From Cerioporus squamosus (Eukaryota > Basidiomycota > Agaricomycetes > Polyporales > Polyporaceae), in assembly GCA_022592435.1 (NCBI GenBank), contig JABYQS010000067.1, positions 1 through 64,000 of the forward strand: a DNA stretch of 64,000 bases. The letters run 5' to 3'. Shown here one piece after another: positions 43,613 through 57,217 of the stretch (positions are counted from its first letter, which is position 1; each line of letters begins with the position of its first letter). The notes beneath the pieces were generated by a model. That model worked only from the letters and a program-made list of their open reading frames with translations, was not told where the DNA came from and searched no databases. A program made the translations under genes and the position numbers.

Positions 43613-45760
43613 TCATCCACTTGCACGATGCTCGTGATCAACGTCTAGCATTCCCAGAGATGTACGCATGAGCGACGGCCGCCTCGCCCCGTTCGGCCGT
43701 GGCTCCTCGTTCAACGTCGACGAGCTGCCTTGCCTGAGCGACCTCAACTCCTCAAGTGTCGTCTCCAGGATGATGATCTTGTCCTCCCAGTTCCCGTCGC
43801 GGTTGTGCCCCTTCGCCTGTTCCGCGACAGTCCCCGAGCACGTCGACTAGCGCAGCCGCCAGGATGTGCGGGTAGCGCTTCTGCAACGAGACCAGGTGAG
43901 GCGCGATCCGCGAGATCGGATAGAGGAGACGCGGCTCGTTCTTCCACAGAGGCGTCTCAAAGAAGTCCTGTAGGTGGGAGAGCGTGTCCCGCAGGTGCGT
44001 AGTTTGGTCTGCGGACTCCGCCCCGGGGAGTGTCGCCAGGCAGATGACAAGGTCGCAGGCATCGAGGAAGTGCTTTGTGTCACCGTCTGTGCGCGCGTTG
44101 CTGATGAACGCCACTATCGCTCCGAGGTCTGCGACATGACACGCTTTAGTCTGATTGGGCTGCGCTCGACATGGGAATGGCTCACCATGGCAGCCGGCTT
44201 GGGCGCGCTGCTCGGCAAGCTCGAGGTTTCGGGACAGTTGCTGGTACAGGATGGAGAACGCCAGGTGGCGCACGGTTGGTTCTCCGTCGTCCAGCAGCGA
44301 CAACAGGACGCGGCAGAAGTGGCAGTACGTCAGGGGCAGCGAGCGAACAAGAAGCGGTTCCAGCGTCTTCAGGATACGTAGAGGGTGTTCGAGGGATACG
44401 TGCTCAGACCGCATCTTCTCCAGCGTGTCCAGGGTGATGTCCGTGAGGATCGCCAGCGACTCCGGCCTCGAGCTGCCGTTCTCATCGAAGTAGTGGACGC
44501 CGCCGACGACACGATCCGCCCGGTGGCCCATGATGCGGTAGTAGCACTGTACCGCGGCTGCGGGCGGCATGTCAGTGAGACATGGTTCGACGACAGTACG
44601 GAGGAAGCTATCGTCGAGGAATGTCGCGTCTGCTCCGACGAGCATGTGCCGGTCGAGGACATCGTCCTTGTCGTCAATGAGGATCCTTTCGCGCGCCTTC
44701 CAGCTGTACGTCGTCGGCTTGTTCGCGAACTTCTTGAGTCTCCGGACGACCTTCTGCGAGAGCCTGCTAAGCAGTCGGCGGAGCTGTCCGTCTGCGTGGG
44801 GGACGGCGAGCTGGTTAGCGTAGGCAGAGACGGATTGCGCGAGACTGCGAGCCGGCCTCTTCAGCGCCTGAATAACGACGAAGACGCCCCATGCTTGCGG
44901 AGACTGGTATGGACAGTCGGGCTTGAAGGTAGGGAGGAGAGTGGTGAAGACGATGAATGCAAGCAACACAGAAATGAGGACGATGGCCGCGGTGGAAACC
45001 TTGAAGTTCAACGGCCGCAGGAACTCGATGAGACCGATGAGGAAGAGAACAAGGGCACCCTGCATCAAGATGGGGAGGAGCATCATGATGCCCGCGACAC
45101 GCCATTTCCTGAGGTTGTCGTAGCGGAACTGCCGCAGACGCGCAATCTCGGGAGAGACACCGGCCATGCCTGAAGTGTACTGGTTGAGCCATTGTTTTAC
45201 CAGTAGGCTGATCGAGGCGGCGGCCAGACTGCATATCAAACTGCAGAACCATAGCGTGTTGATTAGGACGGCATTGAACTGTGGTCCGGAGGTCGATGGT
45301 TGCCCGGAGGATGCACTGGCATCCAAGGAGGCAAGGTCCATGCCATTCGTTTGCGCCAGGTGGACTACAAGCGAGCGTAGGAGGTTGTCGGTCGTCGAGG
45401 AAGAGGATGAAGAGGAGCTGTTGGGGTTCTGGTTTTGGGGTAGAAGGAGTTTGTACGACTCGATGTTGAAAGCCGTCAATATAGCAGAGAACAAGGCGGC
45501 CTATCGTTCGGCACGGCTTGTCATCAGGGCGACGAAGGTGCAAAGGTGCAAGTGCTCACGAAGACAAGGTGCGTGTCGATTTCCTCCTTCCATCCTTGAA
45601 TTTTGGCTTCGTCGTGGTCTTTGAGGGCTGTCGCGCAATCCATCCACGCATCCGCCGCCGCGACTCCTCGAGCGAGCGCGCTTGTTGAGGTCGGCGAAAC
45701 TGGTCCGCAGTCCTGCTGGCGCCGAGTAGGTATACGAGGTCGCGACACAGAACACCGCAT
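43613..45760 (-). CDS. DUF6535 membrane protein, C-terminus frame-shifted
   Basis: An upstream exon (to 45560) with KIQGWKEEIDTHLVF joins across a 59-bp intron (45501-45559) to AALFSAILTAFNIESYKLL, the DUF6535 core. Two more membrane helices follow (INTLWFCSLICSLAAASISLLVKQWL and a pair near LMQGALVLFLIGLIEFL / AAIVLISVLLAFIVF). The cytosolic C-domain is helical and repeat-like. At about 43,822 one extra G on the coding strand shifts the frame, so the strict reading stops at 43752; the other frame continues with GNWEDKIIILETTLEELRSL to a stop at 43613. The exact 5' end is uncertain: ATG 45760 is the first in frame. DUF6535 proteins are numerous in mushrooms and have no known function. Confidence 0.78.
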
Positions 45761-47364
45761 GTTACCTGTACATTGACTATAACGTCTCCGAGTCCGTTGA
45801 ACTTGGGTACCGGCATGTACGAGTACTAGTACATGTATAAGTTCACAAGCAGTCGCGTGACGATAAGGAGCAACTCACCTCGACCTCGTGTGACCTCATA
45901 CCTTCAGGACGTCTCGACCATGGTGTGGACCGGGGTCGCTGAGCCTTGGTACTATGTCGTCTCAGGGCTTGCATGTTGACGTTGTGGTAGTGCTAAGGAA
46001 CGAGGTGTACAGGGCGAGGGGAGGGGGGATGGAGCGCGAACATTGAAGGCTGACAACCGAGTCTTAAGCAACTCGAGTATGGCAGGAGCCTAGCGGGCAC
46101 TGGGGCATGGCTGTGTGTGGCTGGGTCCCGAAAGAGGTACGAGAGGGACAGATGGCACTCCCGTCGGTGCATTCTTCGCCTCACGGTCAGGTCCATCAAG
46201 GATCTCAGCTGAGCGAATGAGACTGGCCGCGCTGCCATTCGTGCACAAACGTGCGTGACTAGTCCGAGTAGTCGCCGACGCGGTCTTAGCAGCCAAGCGC
46301 TCCAGGCAGCGTCTGGATGACATCTCTACTCGCCCTGACCACCGAAGTGTTCGCCGTTCTGCGTTGAGAAATACTGTGTAGCGAGCCCAGACACCCAAGA
46401 ACCACTCTAGCGTGCAGGAAATGGTTCGGTACAGGCCACATCCAAGATGTGGGGCGCCAGACGGCGGGAGAGAACCACTCACCTAAAGGAGAACGACAGT
46501 ATCAGTATCTGACGGATCGCAGTCATGTCGCTTCAGCCACCGCAGGAGGCTGAGGAACCCCTGGTCCGCTAGCGGCGTAGGTCACCTAGAAAGGAGACTC
46601 AGTGTCGTGGCGTCTCACCCTGTCCATGTCCAGTCGATATCATCGCCCGTCGACGGTTGATGTTCGGAAAACTTTGAGTGACTCCGCCGACCGCGGGAAT
46701 TTGGTTCAGTTCAGCGGATTATGGGAGGAGGTGCAGGAGCTGGTAAGTAGCTTCGGTTATACCTCTGGCAACTTCCGAGTAAAAATACTGTATGTTGCCA
46801 GATAGCCCATGACGCGAGAGAGTAATTCTTGATGATACGTGCCCAGCAAGAATAACGATGGCTTAATAGTGTGGCGGGATTCGCGACGAGTGTAGTCGAC
46901 GCGATGGTTTGCTGCGGGTCTTCACGAGTTGGCCATGGATGCATGGGGTGCAAATGCGGGCATTACTACGCTCTCATCTTGAGAGCTATGTAGACTCTGC
47001 GGACTCGTGTCAACTTTCACCTGAATGTACGCATCCGAGGGCACTTGATGACTGCCGGACGAGTACTTACAAGTGACTGTCGTGGTAGCACGGTAGCAGG
47101 CAAGTGGCAAGTTGAAGAACTTCTTGAAGCAACGAATCCGATCGGCAGGTGTGTGTTGAGTCAGTCACGTGATATACACGGTCTGGGTCGGAGTCTGAAC
47201 GCGACGCGACGCGCCACCAACGCGTCGCAAACGCAACCTCGACGTCGACCACGACGACGAGGACGACGTTCTCGACGGCACTCTTGCGACATCTACGACC
47301 TCGACGAGGTCGGACACAACCTAGGCGACTTCGACCACGTCCTTGACCCTTTGAATCGAACAAC
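45761..47364. other. Long intergenic stretch, no gene seen
   Basis: Lies between the divergent DUF6535 and SMC2 genes. No coding frame has support. Positions 47,200-47,290 are rich in CGACG words just before the SMC2 start. Confidence 0.45.
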
Positions 47365-50300
47365 ATGCATATCCAGGAGCTCATCCTGGACGGATTCAAA
47401 TCCTATCCCGTCCGGACGCAAATTACGGGCTGGGACCCGTCATTCAATGCCATCACGGGTCTCAATGGCTCGGGCAAATCCAACATTCTCGACGCGATAT
47501 GCTTCGTCCTCGGTCTCACGAACATGGCTTCGGTGAGTGATCGTCCAAGTCGAGGCAGAAGGAGGGGAGGGGCAGAAGGAGGAGAAGGAGGCATCGTGAC
47601 TGACTGGAAACTCTACAGATGCGTGCGCAAAACCAGCAGGATCTCATCTACAAGCGTGGCCAGGCGGGCGTAACGAAGGCCAGCGTGACCATCGTGTTCG
47701 ACAATACCGACCGCGCAACGAGTCCAGTGGGATTCGAGGACTGTGCGCAGGTGACTGTGACAAGACAGGTGCGTGTCATCGTTTGAACTGGGTCCCGAAA
47801 GCTACAACCCTTGTGCTAGATCGCTATCCCGAACCTCTCAAAGTACCTGGTCAACGGCCACAAGTCGACTCAGCAGAATGTCCAGACGCTTTTCCAGAGT
47901 GTCCAGCTGAACATCAATAACCCCAACTTCCTGATCATGCAGGGACGGATCACAAAGGTGCGTCAAGCTAATCTTCTTTCGTTACACACGCAACAACCCC
48001 ACGCTACAGGTTCTCAACATGCGTCCGGCAGAGATTCTTGGCATGGTTGAAGAGGCCGCCGGAACGCGGATGTTCGAGGAGAAGAAAGAGAAGAGCATCC
48101 GAACAATTAACAAGAAGCAGAAAAAGGTCGAGGAGCTGGAAGCGATCATAAAGGAAGAGATCACCCCGAAGCTGGAGAAGCTGCGGGAGGAGAAGCGGTC
48201 GTACTTGCTGTGGCAGAAGACGTGCACGGAGCTCGAGCGGATAGGGCGCACATTGCGCGCGTGGGAGTACACGGAGGCGCAGAAGCGGGTCGTAGAGAAG
48301 GAGCAGGAGGTTGCGGACGCGGAGCAAGAGGTCGCGGCGGTGAAGAAGGAGAAGGGAAAGTACGACAAGGAGATCAAGGCAGCAGAGAAACAAATGGACG
48401 AAGTGAACGCACAGCGCGACAAGGAGCTGAAGAAGGGCGGGAAGTTCAAGAAGCTCGAGGAGGAGGTCAGCGAGCTCGGCAAGAACCTGGCGAAGGTGCG
48501 CACGCAGGTCGAGTTGAAGAACAGCACGATCAAGGACGAGGAGGGCAAGGTTGCGGCGTCTGAGAAGGAGCTTGAAGAGGTTCGTCGTTCGTCTCGTCGG
48601 TTGCATCGCCAACTCACGCAGCCCGTAGCTCCGCACCAGCCTCGAGAATAAGCGGCAACAGGTCGACGAGCTCACGGCGTCACACACGACCGTGAAGGAC
48701 AAGCACACTACTCTTCAGACCGCGTTGACAAACGCCGAGGAGCTGCTCCAAACGCTGCTCACGGGGTTGTCGTCGAATAACCCCGGACAGACAGGCGGTG
48801 GCTACATGGGCCAGATCGCGGACGCCAAGTCCCGCGCTGCCCACGCCGGGGCGGAGCAGGAGCAATTCAAGGTCCAGCTCCAGATGAAGGAAAAGGAGCT
48901 CAAGGAGCTTGAGGCACGGTGGAAGACGGTCGAGCGTGAGGCCAGCGACGGCGCGCGCAACCTCGAAGCTATGCGCGCGGCGGTCGACGGGTTCAAGAAG
49001 AGACTGGCAGAGACTGGCTGGAGCGATGAGAAGGAGCAGGCTCACGAGGCTGCTCTCCGAGACGCCAAGCAGGAAGTGAGGCGACTCACGGAGGTTCGTG
49101 CATCTGCTCTCACCGTTTGGCATCTGCTCACTCTTGGTGCTTAGATTCGGGACGCAGTAAAGTCGCGATTGGCCAACCTTGACTTCGACTACGCATCGCC
49201 GCACCCGAACTTCGACCGCAACAAAGTGAAGGGCCTGGTCGCGTCCCTCGTCTCGCTCGAGCAGGTCAACTATAACGCATCTACAGCCCTCGAGATCACG
49301 GCTGGCGGGCGGCTGTACAACGTCGTCGTTGAAAGCGACGAGGTCGGCAAGCAGCTACTCCAGAACGGTCGTCTCAAGCGCCGCGTCACGCTCATCCCAC
49401 TCAACAGGATTCAGAGCTACGCCATTTCTGAGCAGGTATGTCATTCAATCCATCGCATGATACTGCATGTGTCACATCTGTTCACAGAAAATCCAAGCGG
49501 CGAAGCGCATGTCTGGTGGCAAGGCGAGACCAGCCCTCTCGCTCGTCGGATATCCGGACGAGGTTGCGAATGCAATGTCTTTCGTGTTCGGAGGGACGTT
49601 CATTTGCGACGACGCGCAAATTGCGAAGATGATAACCTTCTCGCGCGAGGTTGGCATCAAGTCCGTCACTCTCGACGGCGATGTGTACGATCCTTCCGGC
49701 ACGCTCAGTGGTGGTTCGGCACCCAATGGCTCCGGCATCCTCATCAAAGTGCAAGAGCTCCTCGAAGCAGAGGGGAACCTGCAGGATGCGCGCAACAAGC
49801 TGGCGCATCTCGAGCGGGAGGAAGAGCGGACGCGCAGTGTCCGGGACAAGTGGCGGAGTGTGTCGAGAGAGCTCAGCGTCAAGGAGCACGAGCTCAAGCT
49901 GCTCCAAGAGCAAGTCAGCGGCAGCAATGCGTCCCGGGTGATTATTCATCTGAGTTCGTTTGAGATCATACACTGACGTTGTCGCGCGCAGATCGGTGCT
50001 GATGTTGACGAGGCCCGCAAGGCTATCGCTGAGCTGAGGGAGGCCATGGAGTCTGCGAAGGAGAAGCAGAAGACTGCCAACGCTGACGTCAAGAGGCTTG
50101 AGAAGGACATGAACGACTTCAAAAACAACAAAGAGGGCAAGATTGAAGAGCTCAAGGTCAGTGACCCGGCTCGCTTTGCAGGTATCATGTCTGACGCATG
50201 CTATGCAGGCCGATGTCAGCAAGCAGAAGGCTGCGTTGCAGAAGCATTCGGTCGTGGTCAAGAACCAGCATCGCGAATTGCAGACCGCGACTCTCGAACT

Positions 50301-51824
50301 AGGTACGAGCTCGCCTTGCAGACTCACTATACAGTCGTTGATAGGTTCTGTCTCGCTGTACAGAGCAAATAGAGAAGGACATCGTCGCTGCGGAGGCCCA
50401 GATTGAGGAGGCGCGCGCTGGTATTCGGAAGTTGCGCAAGGAGCTTGACAGAATGCGTGCAGAGGAGAAGGAGAAGGAGGTGAGTTGCTTCGTGAATGAG
50501 AGCTCATACACCGCTGATACGATATCATCGCCAGGCCGCTGCCGCACAGGCGGAGAAGAAACTTGCGGAGGAGCGTGCCACCCTCAGCCGGTACGACGAA
50601 GAGCTCAAGTCCTTGGAGCGCGCCATCAAGGAGAAGAAGCAAGCGATCTCAGACGTAGAGCTGCAAATCGAGCAGCGGGAACACGAGATCACTACTCTGA
50701 AGAAGGAGAAGGTCGCAGCTGAGAACCAAGCCGCAAACTTGGAGAAGCAGAACGAGTGGGTCGCTGAAGAGAAGGAGTAAGCTTCGTCCTATCTAGTGTT
50801 TACTTAACTATCCGCTGACTGTCGTTTAGACAATTCGGGAAGTCCGGCACCCCATATGACTTCAAGAAAGCGGACATCAACCAGCTGAGAAGCAAGGCGC
50901 AGGAGCTCGAGAACCAACAGAAGGGTATGAAGAAGAAAGTCAACCCCAAGTCGGCTCACATGCTCGAAGAGTGCGTCCCTTGCATGTACGCTGAACGTGT
51001 TGCTGACAAAGGGGATCAGTGTGGAGAAGAACGAGACCCAACTCAACAAGATGATCCAACAAGTGCTGAGCGACAAACAGCGGATGTTGGAGACCATCGA
51101 CAACCTCGACCGCCACAAGCGGGAGGCTGTGGAGACGACTTGGACGAAGGTCAACGGGTACGTCGTTCCACCACCGGCTCCCCTCTGCCACCTTGCGCCC
51201 CCAGGCTGACATCTATGCTCTGTAGTGACTTCGGTGCTATCTTCGCGGAGCTCCTCCCAGGCAACTTCGCCAAGCTGCAGCCGCCAGAGGGTCAGGACCT
51301 CATGCAGGGTCTCGAGGTCAAGGTCCGCTTGGGCACTGTATGGAAGCAGTCTCTCACGGAGCTCAGTGGTGGTCAGCGGTGAGTCTCCATCTATGCGCAC
51401 ACGACATGCTTGTTCGAGTTTTTCCGCCCGTACTCCTTCCCACCGCGCCCACGTTCCTGACCCTGCTCGCTGACACGGCTTCCCCAGGTCACTTATCGCG
51501 CTCTCCCTGATCATGTCCCTGCTGCAGTTCAAGCCCGCGCCGATGTACATCCTGGACGAGATTGACGCCGCCCTGGACCTGTCGCACACGCAGCACATCG
51601 GCCAGCTGTTCCGCACGCGCTTCAAGGGCTCGCAGTTCATCGTCGTCTCGCTCAAGGAGGGCCTCTTCACGAACGCGAACGTCCTCTTCCGCACGCGCTT
51701 CCGCGACGGGACGTCTATCGTCGAGCGCACTGCGAACCGCTCGGCGTCGGCGCTGTACCAGAGCGCCGCGGGCCGCCATGAGGACGACGAGAACGTGCCG
51801 CCGGGGCGGAGGGCCAGGCGGTAG
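47365..51824 (+). CDS. SMC2: Condensin subunit SMC2
   Basis: Fifteen exons sum to 3,618 nt, giving 1,205 residues, the normal SMC2 length. The N-terminal ATPase half has [15 protein letters not shown], Walker [10 protein letters not shown] and the SMC2-diagnostic [15 protein letters not shown]. Coiled coil follows, then the hinge (around residues 510-680, with [21 protein letters not shown]), a second coiled coil, and the C-terminal half with [11 protein letters not shown], signature [11 protein letters not shown], Walker [13 protein letters not shown] and the D-loop. SMC2 pairs with SMC4 in condensin and compacts mitotic chromosomes. Exons 11-15 are 50535-50776, 50830-50970, 51020-51157, 51226-51378 and 51488-51824. 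From position 50633 in exon 11 onward the sequence recurs at 58533 (see repeat units). This copy is complete. Confidence 0.95.
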
Positions 51825-52173
51825 TGTGCAGGCTGTCGGTGCTAGGCTTGCTTCGCTTTCGTTCGCTGTTCGCTGAGATCCTTCTAGCTCGTGTATTACT
51901 GCTTGGTTGCGCCGGCCCCGAGGGCCATGATGATAGCGACGTGTACTTTACCTCTTGTTGTACTAGGATAGTGTAGAGTCTGATTCCCGCCGCTTCCGTT
52001 CGCTTCTCCAGTTGCGCTTTGGCAGCATCTCGTCGAAGTCTGGTGGAAGGACCATCCAGGACAGGTGGTGCGTAGAGCAGCTCCATGTGCGTCCGATCTC
52101 TACGGACATGGCTTGGCATATACGTCCTCGTTCCGCGCAGGGATAACGTATACGTCAAAGTCGAGGATTGATA

Positions 52174-52642
52174 TCACTGCACCAGAAGTGTAACAGCCAT
52201 CGCAATACAGGCCATGGCGACGTAGGGAGAAAGGCGCTCTCCTGCGCAGCGGTATCGAATCGACAGTGACGGCGCGCGCGAATCGTTGAAGTGAGGGAGG
52301 CCATCGTTCAGTACTGGGAGGCCTCACAGATGACTAGTAACTGGCTCACCTATGCGAGCAGACATCCAGAATAAGCCCAGGAACCTGTGCATGCACGAGA
52401 CAAGCGAAGACCATAAGCACTGACGTTTCGCGGGATGGGGCGCGGGGAACGGCGGACATGGACGTACCCTTCCTTGTTCCGGTCGATGAGGCGCGGCGCG
52501 ACAGCACGAACGTACGTGCATGTGCAGATGAGGAGAAGGATGACGAGCAGGAGGGATTGGAAGTTGAATAAAGCCGACTGTACGACGACAGACATATGGG
52601 GTTTCCGAGCGTGTTATGCCAGAGATTCGTAGCACGCACCAT
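52174..52642 (-). CDS. KSH1: Kish/TMEM167 family Golgi membrane protein, copy 1
   Basis: Four coding exons on the minus strand (52642-52640, 52577-52468, 52384-52350, 52241-52174) give 71 residues, the usual Kish size. The sequence starts [19 protein letters not shown], then [34 protein letters not shown] and a second hydrophobic helix to the end. Yeast Ksh1 and animal TMEM167 share this pattern: an N-terminal helix, the RLIDRN loop and the FWxxARIGER motif. Ksh1 is a small early-Golgi protein needed for secretion. The first coding exon is the ATG alone, directly followed by GTGCGT; skipping this intron would add a different start (MSVVVQ). It runs convergent with SMC2, and exon lengths fit phase exactly. 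Confidence 0.9.
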
Positions 52643-55600
52643 GGCTCTCCAACTGCTCACACAGCTCCTTCAGTATGCACCTAGTAGCTCTCCAGATTTC
52701 CTTGACGTCGTGAGATTCGTAGATGTTGTGGCAGACGAGATGAAGGTCGTGGACAAGACGCTGTTGCGGACATTATGTACGACACGACCTGGACAGAGAC
52801 GAGACGGTCTCCCGAGTTCGATCAATCGTTGACGTCACGCGCTCTCGCTCTTGCTCTCTTCTGTCCCTGGCTCTCGTCGTCTCGCGCTCCTCTCCCTGGG
52901 GCCGCTCGCCAGCTGGACTCTATCAGAAGCGTCTCTCTCAGCTTGCCACTCGCACTCGCACTCGCTCGAGCATAGTCGCTCATGCGCCGGACGGTCTTCG
53001 CAGTGAGCTCTGCCCCGTATACGCTCAGAGCACGTCCCACGGCGGGTGTCCCAAGTATGCCAAGCGATTCTCGATGTGCAGCTAGGAGGGACGCACGCAC
53101 TTCGGACTGTCAGTCCTGTCGTCTCTGCAACCGTCTCGACTCGCAGCCCCTCAAGCCACGACTGTGCGCACACCATAGGCCCATAGCAGTACACACAGTG
53201 CGTTCCCTACACGCTGATTACGGAAATTCGCTCACTTCTGCCCCTCGCACCGTATACACACTGTCTGATACTGAACACCCCACCCCTGCGCTCGACGGCC
53301 GTCTTGTGTGCGCTCCCGAGTCCGCCCTGTTATGTATCACGCCAAGGTGCGCATTCCAATCACCTTGGCGCCATCGGATCGATTTGCATCTCGCCATCCA
53401 AACCGTGACACTCCTAGACGATCTGTCCTCCCCAGCCGCGGCTGTCAGTCAAGCAGACAGCCGAGTCTCTCTCCATACCCCGCGCCGCACTCGTCGATTA
53501 GGAAGTCCACCCGTTCCGAATCGCGCACGCCGACGCATGTCCCGGGATCTCGTGTATTACCGTTGGTTGAGCTGACAGAAGCTCTATACAAACTACGCCT
53601 CAACAGTGCGCCGAGATCGCTCAAGAGGCCCAATATGGTGCATCCCCACTCTGCTGCCGCCGCTCGCCCGCAGCGCTCTTCCCCCTTGTCCATCACGACG
53701 GCCGTTCTCTTGCTTCCGCCACGACTCCCGCCTTCCCAGCAATCCGATGCCGGGTCCTGCATAGCGTCCCAATGACGGCGCAATCAGAAATCAGCCACGC
53801 AGAACGAATCGTCCGCAGCAGGGAGTGCACACCGACATTAGCAGTGTATCCGAGGAAGCCGTACGCATGCTGCCTTCTCCTGGAAGGTTTCGATCTGCAA
53901 ACAGATCACGACCTCGCACACCCACTCCGTCCTCAGCGTATCGCACTTCGCTGCAAGTCAAAGGCCCGCGAATCTGCCTCAGGAGGACGAGGCGCGCCGA
54001 GTCTCAAACGCAGTGTGCGCGCCTGCGAGCCAGCTGTTTCGGGAGAAGTACGCGACCTCGAAACACGTCGCCCCACACGGAGGTGCTGATGCCGCATACT
54101 CCGGGACACCTGCGCACCCCCTCGGCACGACTGGCGGCCGGGAGCGTACGCTGCGGACTACTATTCGTGCATCAGCTTTGTCGACAGCTCTCAATATATT
54201 TTCTTCCCTCCCGAAGCTGAGAGCCTGAACAGTCGGTCAGCATGTGGCGAAGTCCGCGCGCGCGCACAAATGACCATACTCACCGATCTTGACCGATGCG
54301 TCGCGACAGACAGGACCTTCTCGATCCTGAAGGAGCCTTTCCGTGAGTCTCGTCACACTCACTCGCACATGAATGAATGCTTACGCGCGCTTTATTTGTG
54401 CAGGATTCCGCAAGTGTTTCTTGATTTGTTGAGTCCTCATGAATGGTCTGGGACAAGACGCAAAGTGAGCAAACCCAGGTACCCGCGATGGCCGGAAGAC
54501 GGCTTATGGAGAAGGTGAGTTCCCTTGCACTACCGCGGAACGTCCCTGATGACTGTCGTGATGTCGCACCAGTGCATGCGGGGGTCGTCTTGCGGCTGCT
54601 CAGCATGGGAGCCGCTACCTGGGAGAAGAAGAGACGCGGTCAGCAAGAGCCTCTGACCCGGAACGACGGAGAAGGGCACGCCTCCAACGCGTCCGATGTG
54701 GTCGACCACTCACCAGGATCCCTTCTAACGAGTACGAGATACCGGCAGACAGACGACGAGCAGGAGGGGATGAGAGCGGCGAGGCGATTGAAGATGGGAG
54801 AGTCGCGTCGGGAGCGGCAAGGACGCTGGCTAACGCGTAGCACTCACAGGACAGGCTTATAGCCACATCGCCTGCTCCCGCTGACGTGTCTCTGCATGCC
54901 ACCGAGTACCCGGACGCGCCTACGTTCCACGGACATCCCGCTCGGAGTCCGGACATCAGCACGCCGCTCGACATCGCACGCCGGTGCAGTGTGCTTCCAT
55001 CTTCAAGCGTCCTCTGTCAGCTCGAAGCTCGTCCCCAGTGCTCCCTGCGAGACCGGTCGCGATGAAGTCGAGTGATACACTGGTAGCGGCGAGAGATGGA
55101 ACCTCTCTGGCGACGGCACGCTGACCCCATGAAACGCTACTCACCGAGCACCAGGTGTTTCCGATGCAACCCCGGGCATCAGCGCGCGGCGTCCTTCTCG
55201 TCAAGAGCCGCGGCCCGCAGACTTGCTGTCCCACAGACGTGCAGGATGTGTCTGGTACGTGACTGTTTTCAAACTTGACGTTCCCGGGAGGGTTCAATGC
55301 TCATAATTTCGCCATCAGACGGGAGGACGAACTGCCTGTTCAGTCGTCGCTCCAAGTCGCACGTCTCTACTCGGACATTCGCGTCGGACAATGACTCGGA
55401 GGTCTTCGAGAGGTGCGTCATGCGAGTGTTCGCTGCTTTGTTGAACTGGCTAATTGCGACCGGTGCTCTCAGGAGTCTGGGGCACCTCGTGCTGCTTCTC
55501 CCAGAGGAGGCTTCAGGATCGCTCAGTTTGGTCCTTTGGATGAAACGCACGCTGGGGTCCGGGAGCCGGTGTCGCTGAACGTGTTCCATCGCTACGACTT

Positions 55601-57217
55601 GCCCTTTCTGCCCTCGAGACTCAAGATTGAACCGAAACGATTCGGGCGCGGATAGGGAACGTCGCGAGGGATGCGTACGTTTAGATCGAGTCTCCACATT
55701 CAGTAGGTGCTTCGTCATACGCACAGCATGCATGGATTGATCTGAGCCATGACGGATCTTCTCACAGGGAGGAGAGCCTGCCCTCACGCTTGAACATTCC
55801 CGGGAGACGGACCAGAAGACAGACGACGAACGGCGGTCCAAGTGGCGCACACCGGGAAGCTACCAGTTCCGAGACTGCGCGGACTTCAGCGCGGCGGACG
55901 TCTAGCTTGCCTGTGAGAGTCTCCCAGCTACTGCATTTCATCGCTCATGCCGGTGTCTGTGTCGTATCCAGCGCGTTCAAAGCACTAGGCCTCCGCCGAC
56001 AGTCAGCCCAACGACTGACTTGTAGAGAACACGCAGCGCTCTGCAGCTTGTTCCGAAGGCCAGCTGCATTTACAGGCATCGTCCCCCCGCCGGTGTTCTG
56101 GAGGCAAGGACGACTCCTGGAGGCGAGACAGTGGCAATGGTTTCAGCGTGCAACATCGAGATTCTCGACAGCAACTCCAAGCCGTTCCATGCAGAGGGGA
56201 CGCTACCAAATTCGTCCCGGAACATTCAGAACGGTACGTAACTTCCTCTCGTCATGAAGCGCAGTCGTGTTCCATCGCTGATACAATTCGCTCGCCAGTG
56301 AGAAAGACGTGCTGAGCGTGCGTAGACGTCTCCGGACCAGAGGAGCACGGCCAGCCGGAACTTCGATCAAGTTGCGCTCTGCGGGTCGAGCCGCAGAGAA
56401 ACTCCTACAGTGCAGCGAGGCACGCACAGCACATGGTCCACAAGCTCATCGTAGCCCCTCACGGTCAAGTCGCGACTCGCACGTAGCGAGACCCTGAGAT
56501 GCTTGCAACCAAACACCGGCTGGGAAGCTGGATCATGCCGAGCAACTCGGACGCGAGTAGCCTCAAGCCAGGTCGCCACCGATTCTCGACCCCGACGCCG
56601 GCTCTGTGTTTGTCTCGCTGGGTCCTCGCCTGCTGGCGGATCACGATCTCAGCATTCCTCGCCGAACCCGATGGTCACGGCGTCCTGATTTAGCCTGTAG
56701 CAAGTGAGTCGTGTCTCTCTGGGCATGCGTGTTGACAGCTCTAGTGACTCTATCGACTGCATACTTATCTGGCTAGAATGCAAGCGAGTTGTGTCGCGGC
56801 TCCATGCCGGCGATGGCCGTCCGTTCGCACGGAGTGTTTGTAGTTTAATACGCTGCTTCCTCGAGGCGGACACGGCTTCTCCGCCCCCCGACTTCGACTA
56901 TGTGCCCGGCCAACTATCTCTCCGTTGCATCTCCCGCCCGCTGTCCGCTCCCTCTTATCTCCCACCCGCTGTCAGGCTGACCCATGCCCGCGCCACAAGC
57001 TACAGTTCATCTAGCGGCGCGACCTTCAGCTGCGCTTCCAGTTCCTCGATAGGATCAAGAGCGCAGCTTCGGAGCCCCTTGAGATCGGTGTGTTTGCTTC
57101 TCAGCTATGTCACTCCTGGCGTGTACTGACCGCATTCGCAGCTGTCAGACAGGTGGTATCAACAGTGCACTCAGGCGAGCTCACAGTTTCACGCAACACG
57201 TCCGTGTGCATTCAACG

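Noticed and set aside
47200..47300. CGACG-rich tract as a tandem repeat
   Set aside because: The words are irregular and fit CG-rich promoter DNA before SMC2; no fixed period.
49482..51730. Two minus-strand frames of 386 and 308 residues
   Set aside because: Antisense to SMC2; the second recurs in unit 2 only because SMC2 is duplicated there.
55150..55200. Possible retroviral-type CCHC zinc knuckle (CFRCNPGH)
   Set aside because: Spacing is C-x2-C-x3-H with no fourth ligand, and no gag or polymerase frame lies nearby.
55269..55850. 193-residue minus-strand frame, kept in unit 2
   Set aside because: Conservation is explained by recent duplication; no domain, and the opposite strand offers a better spliced frame.
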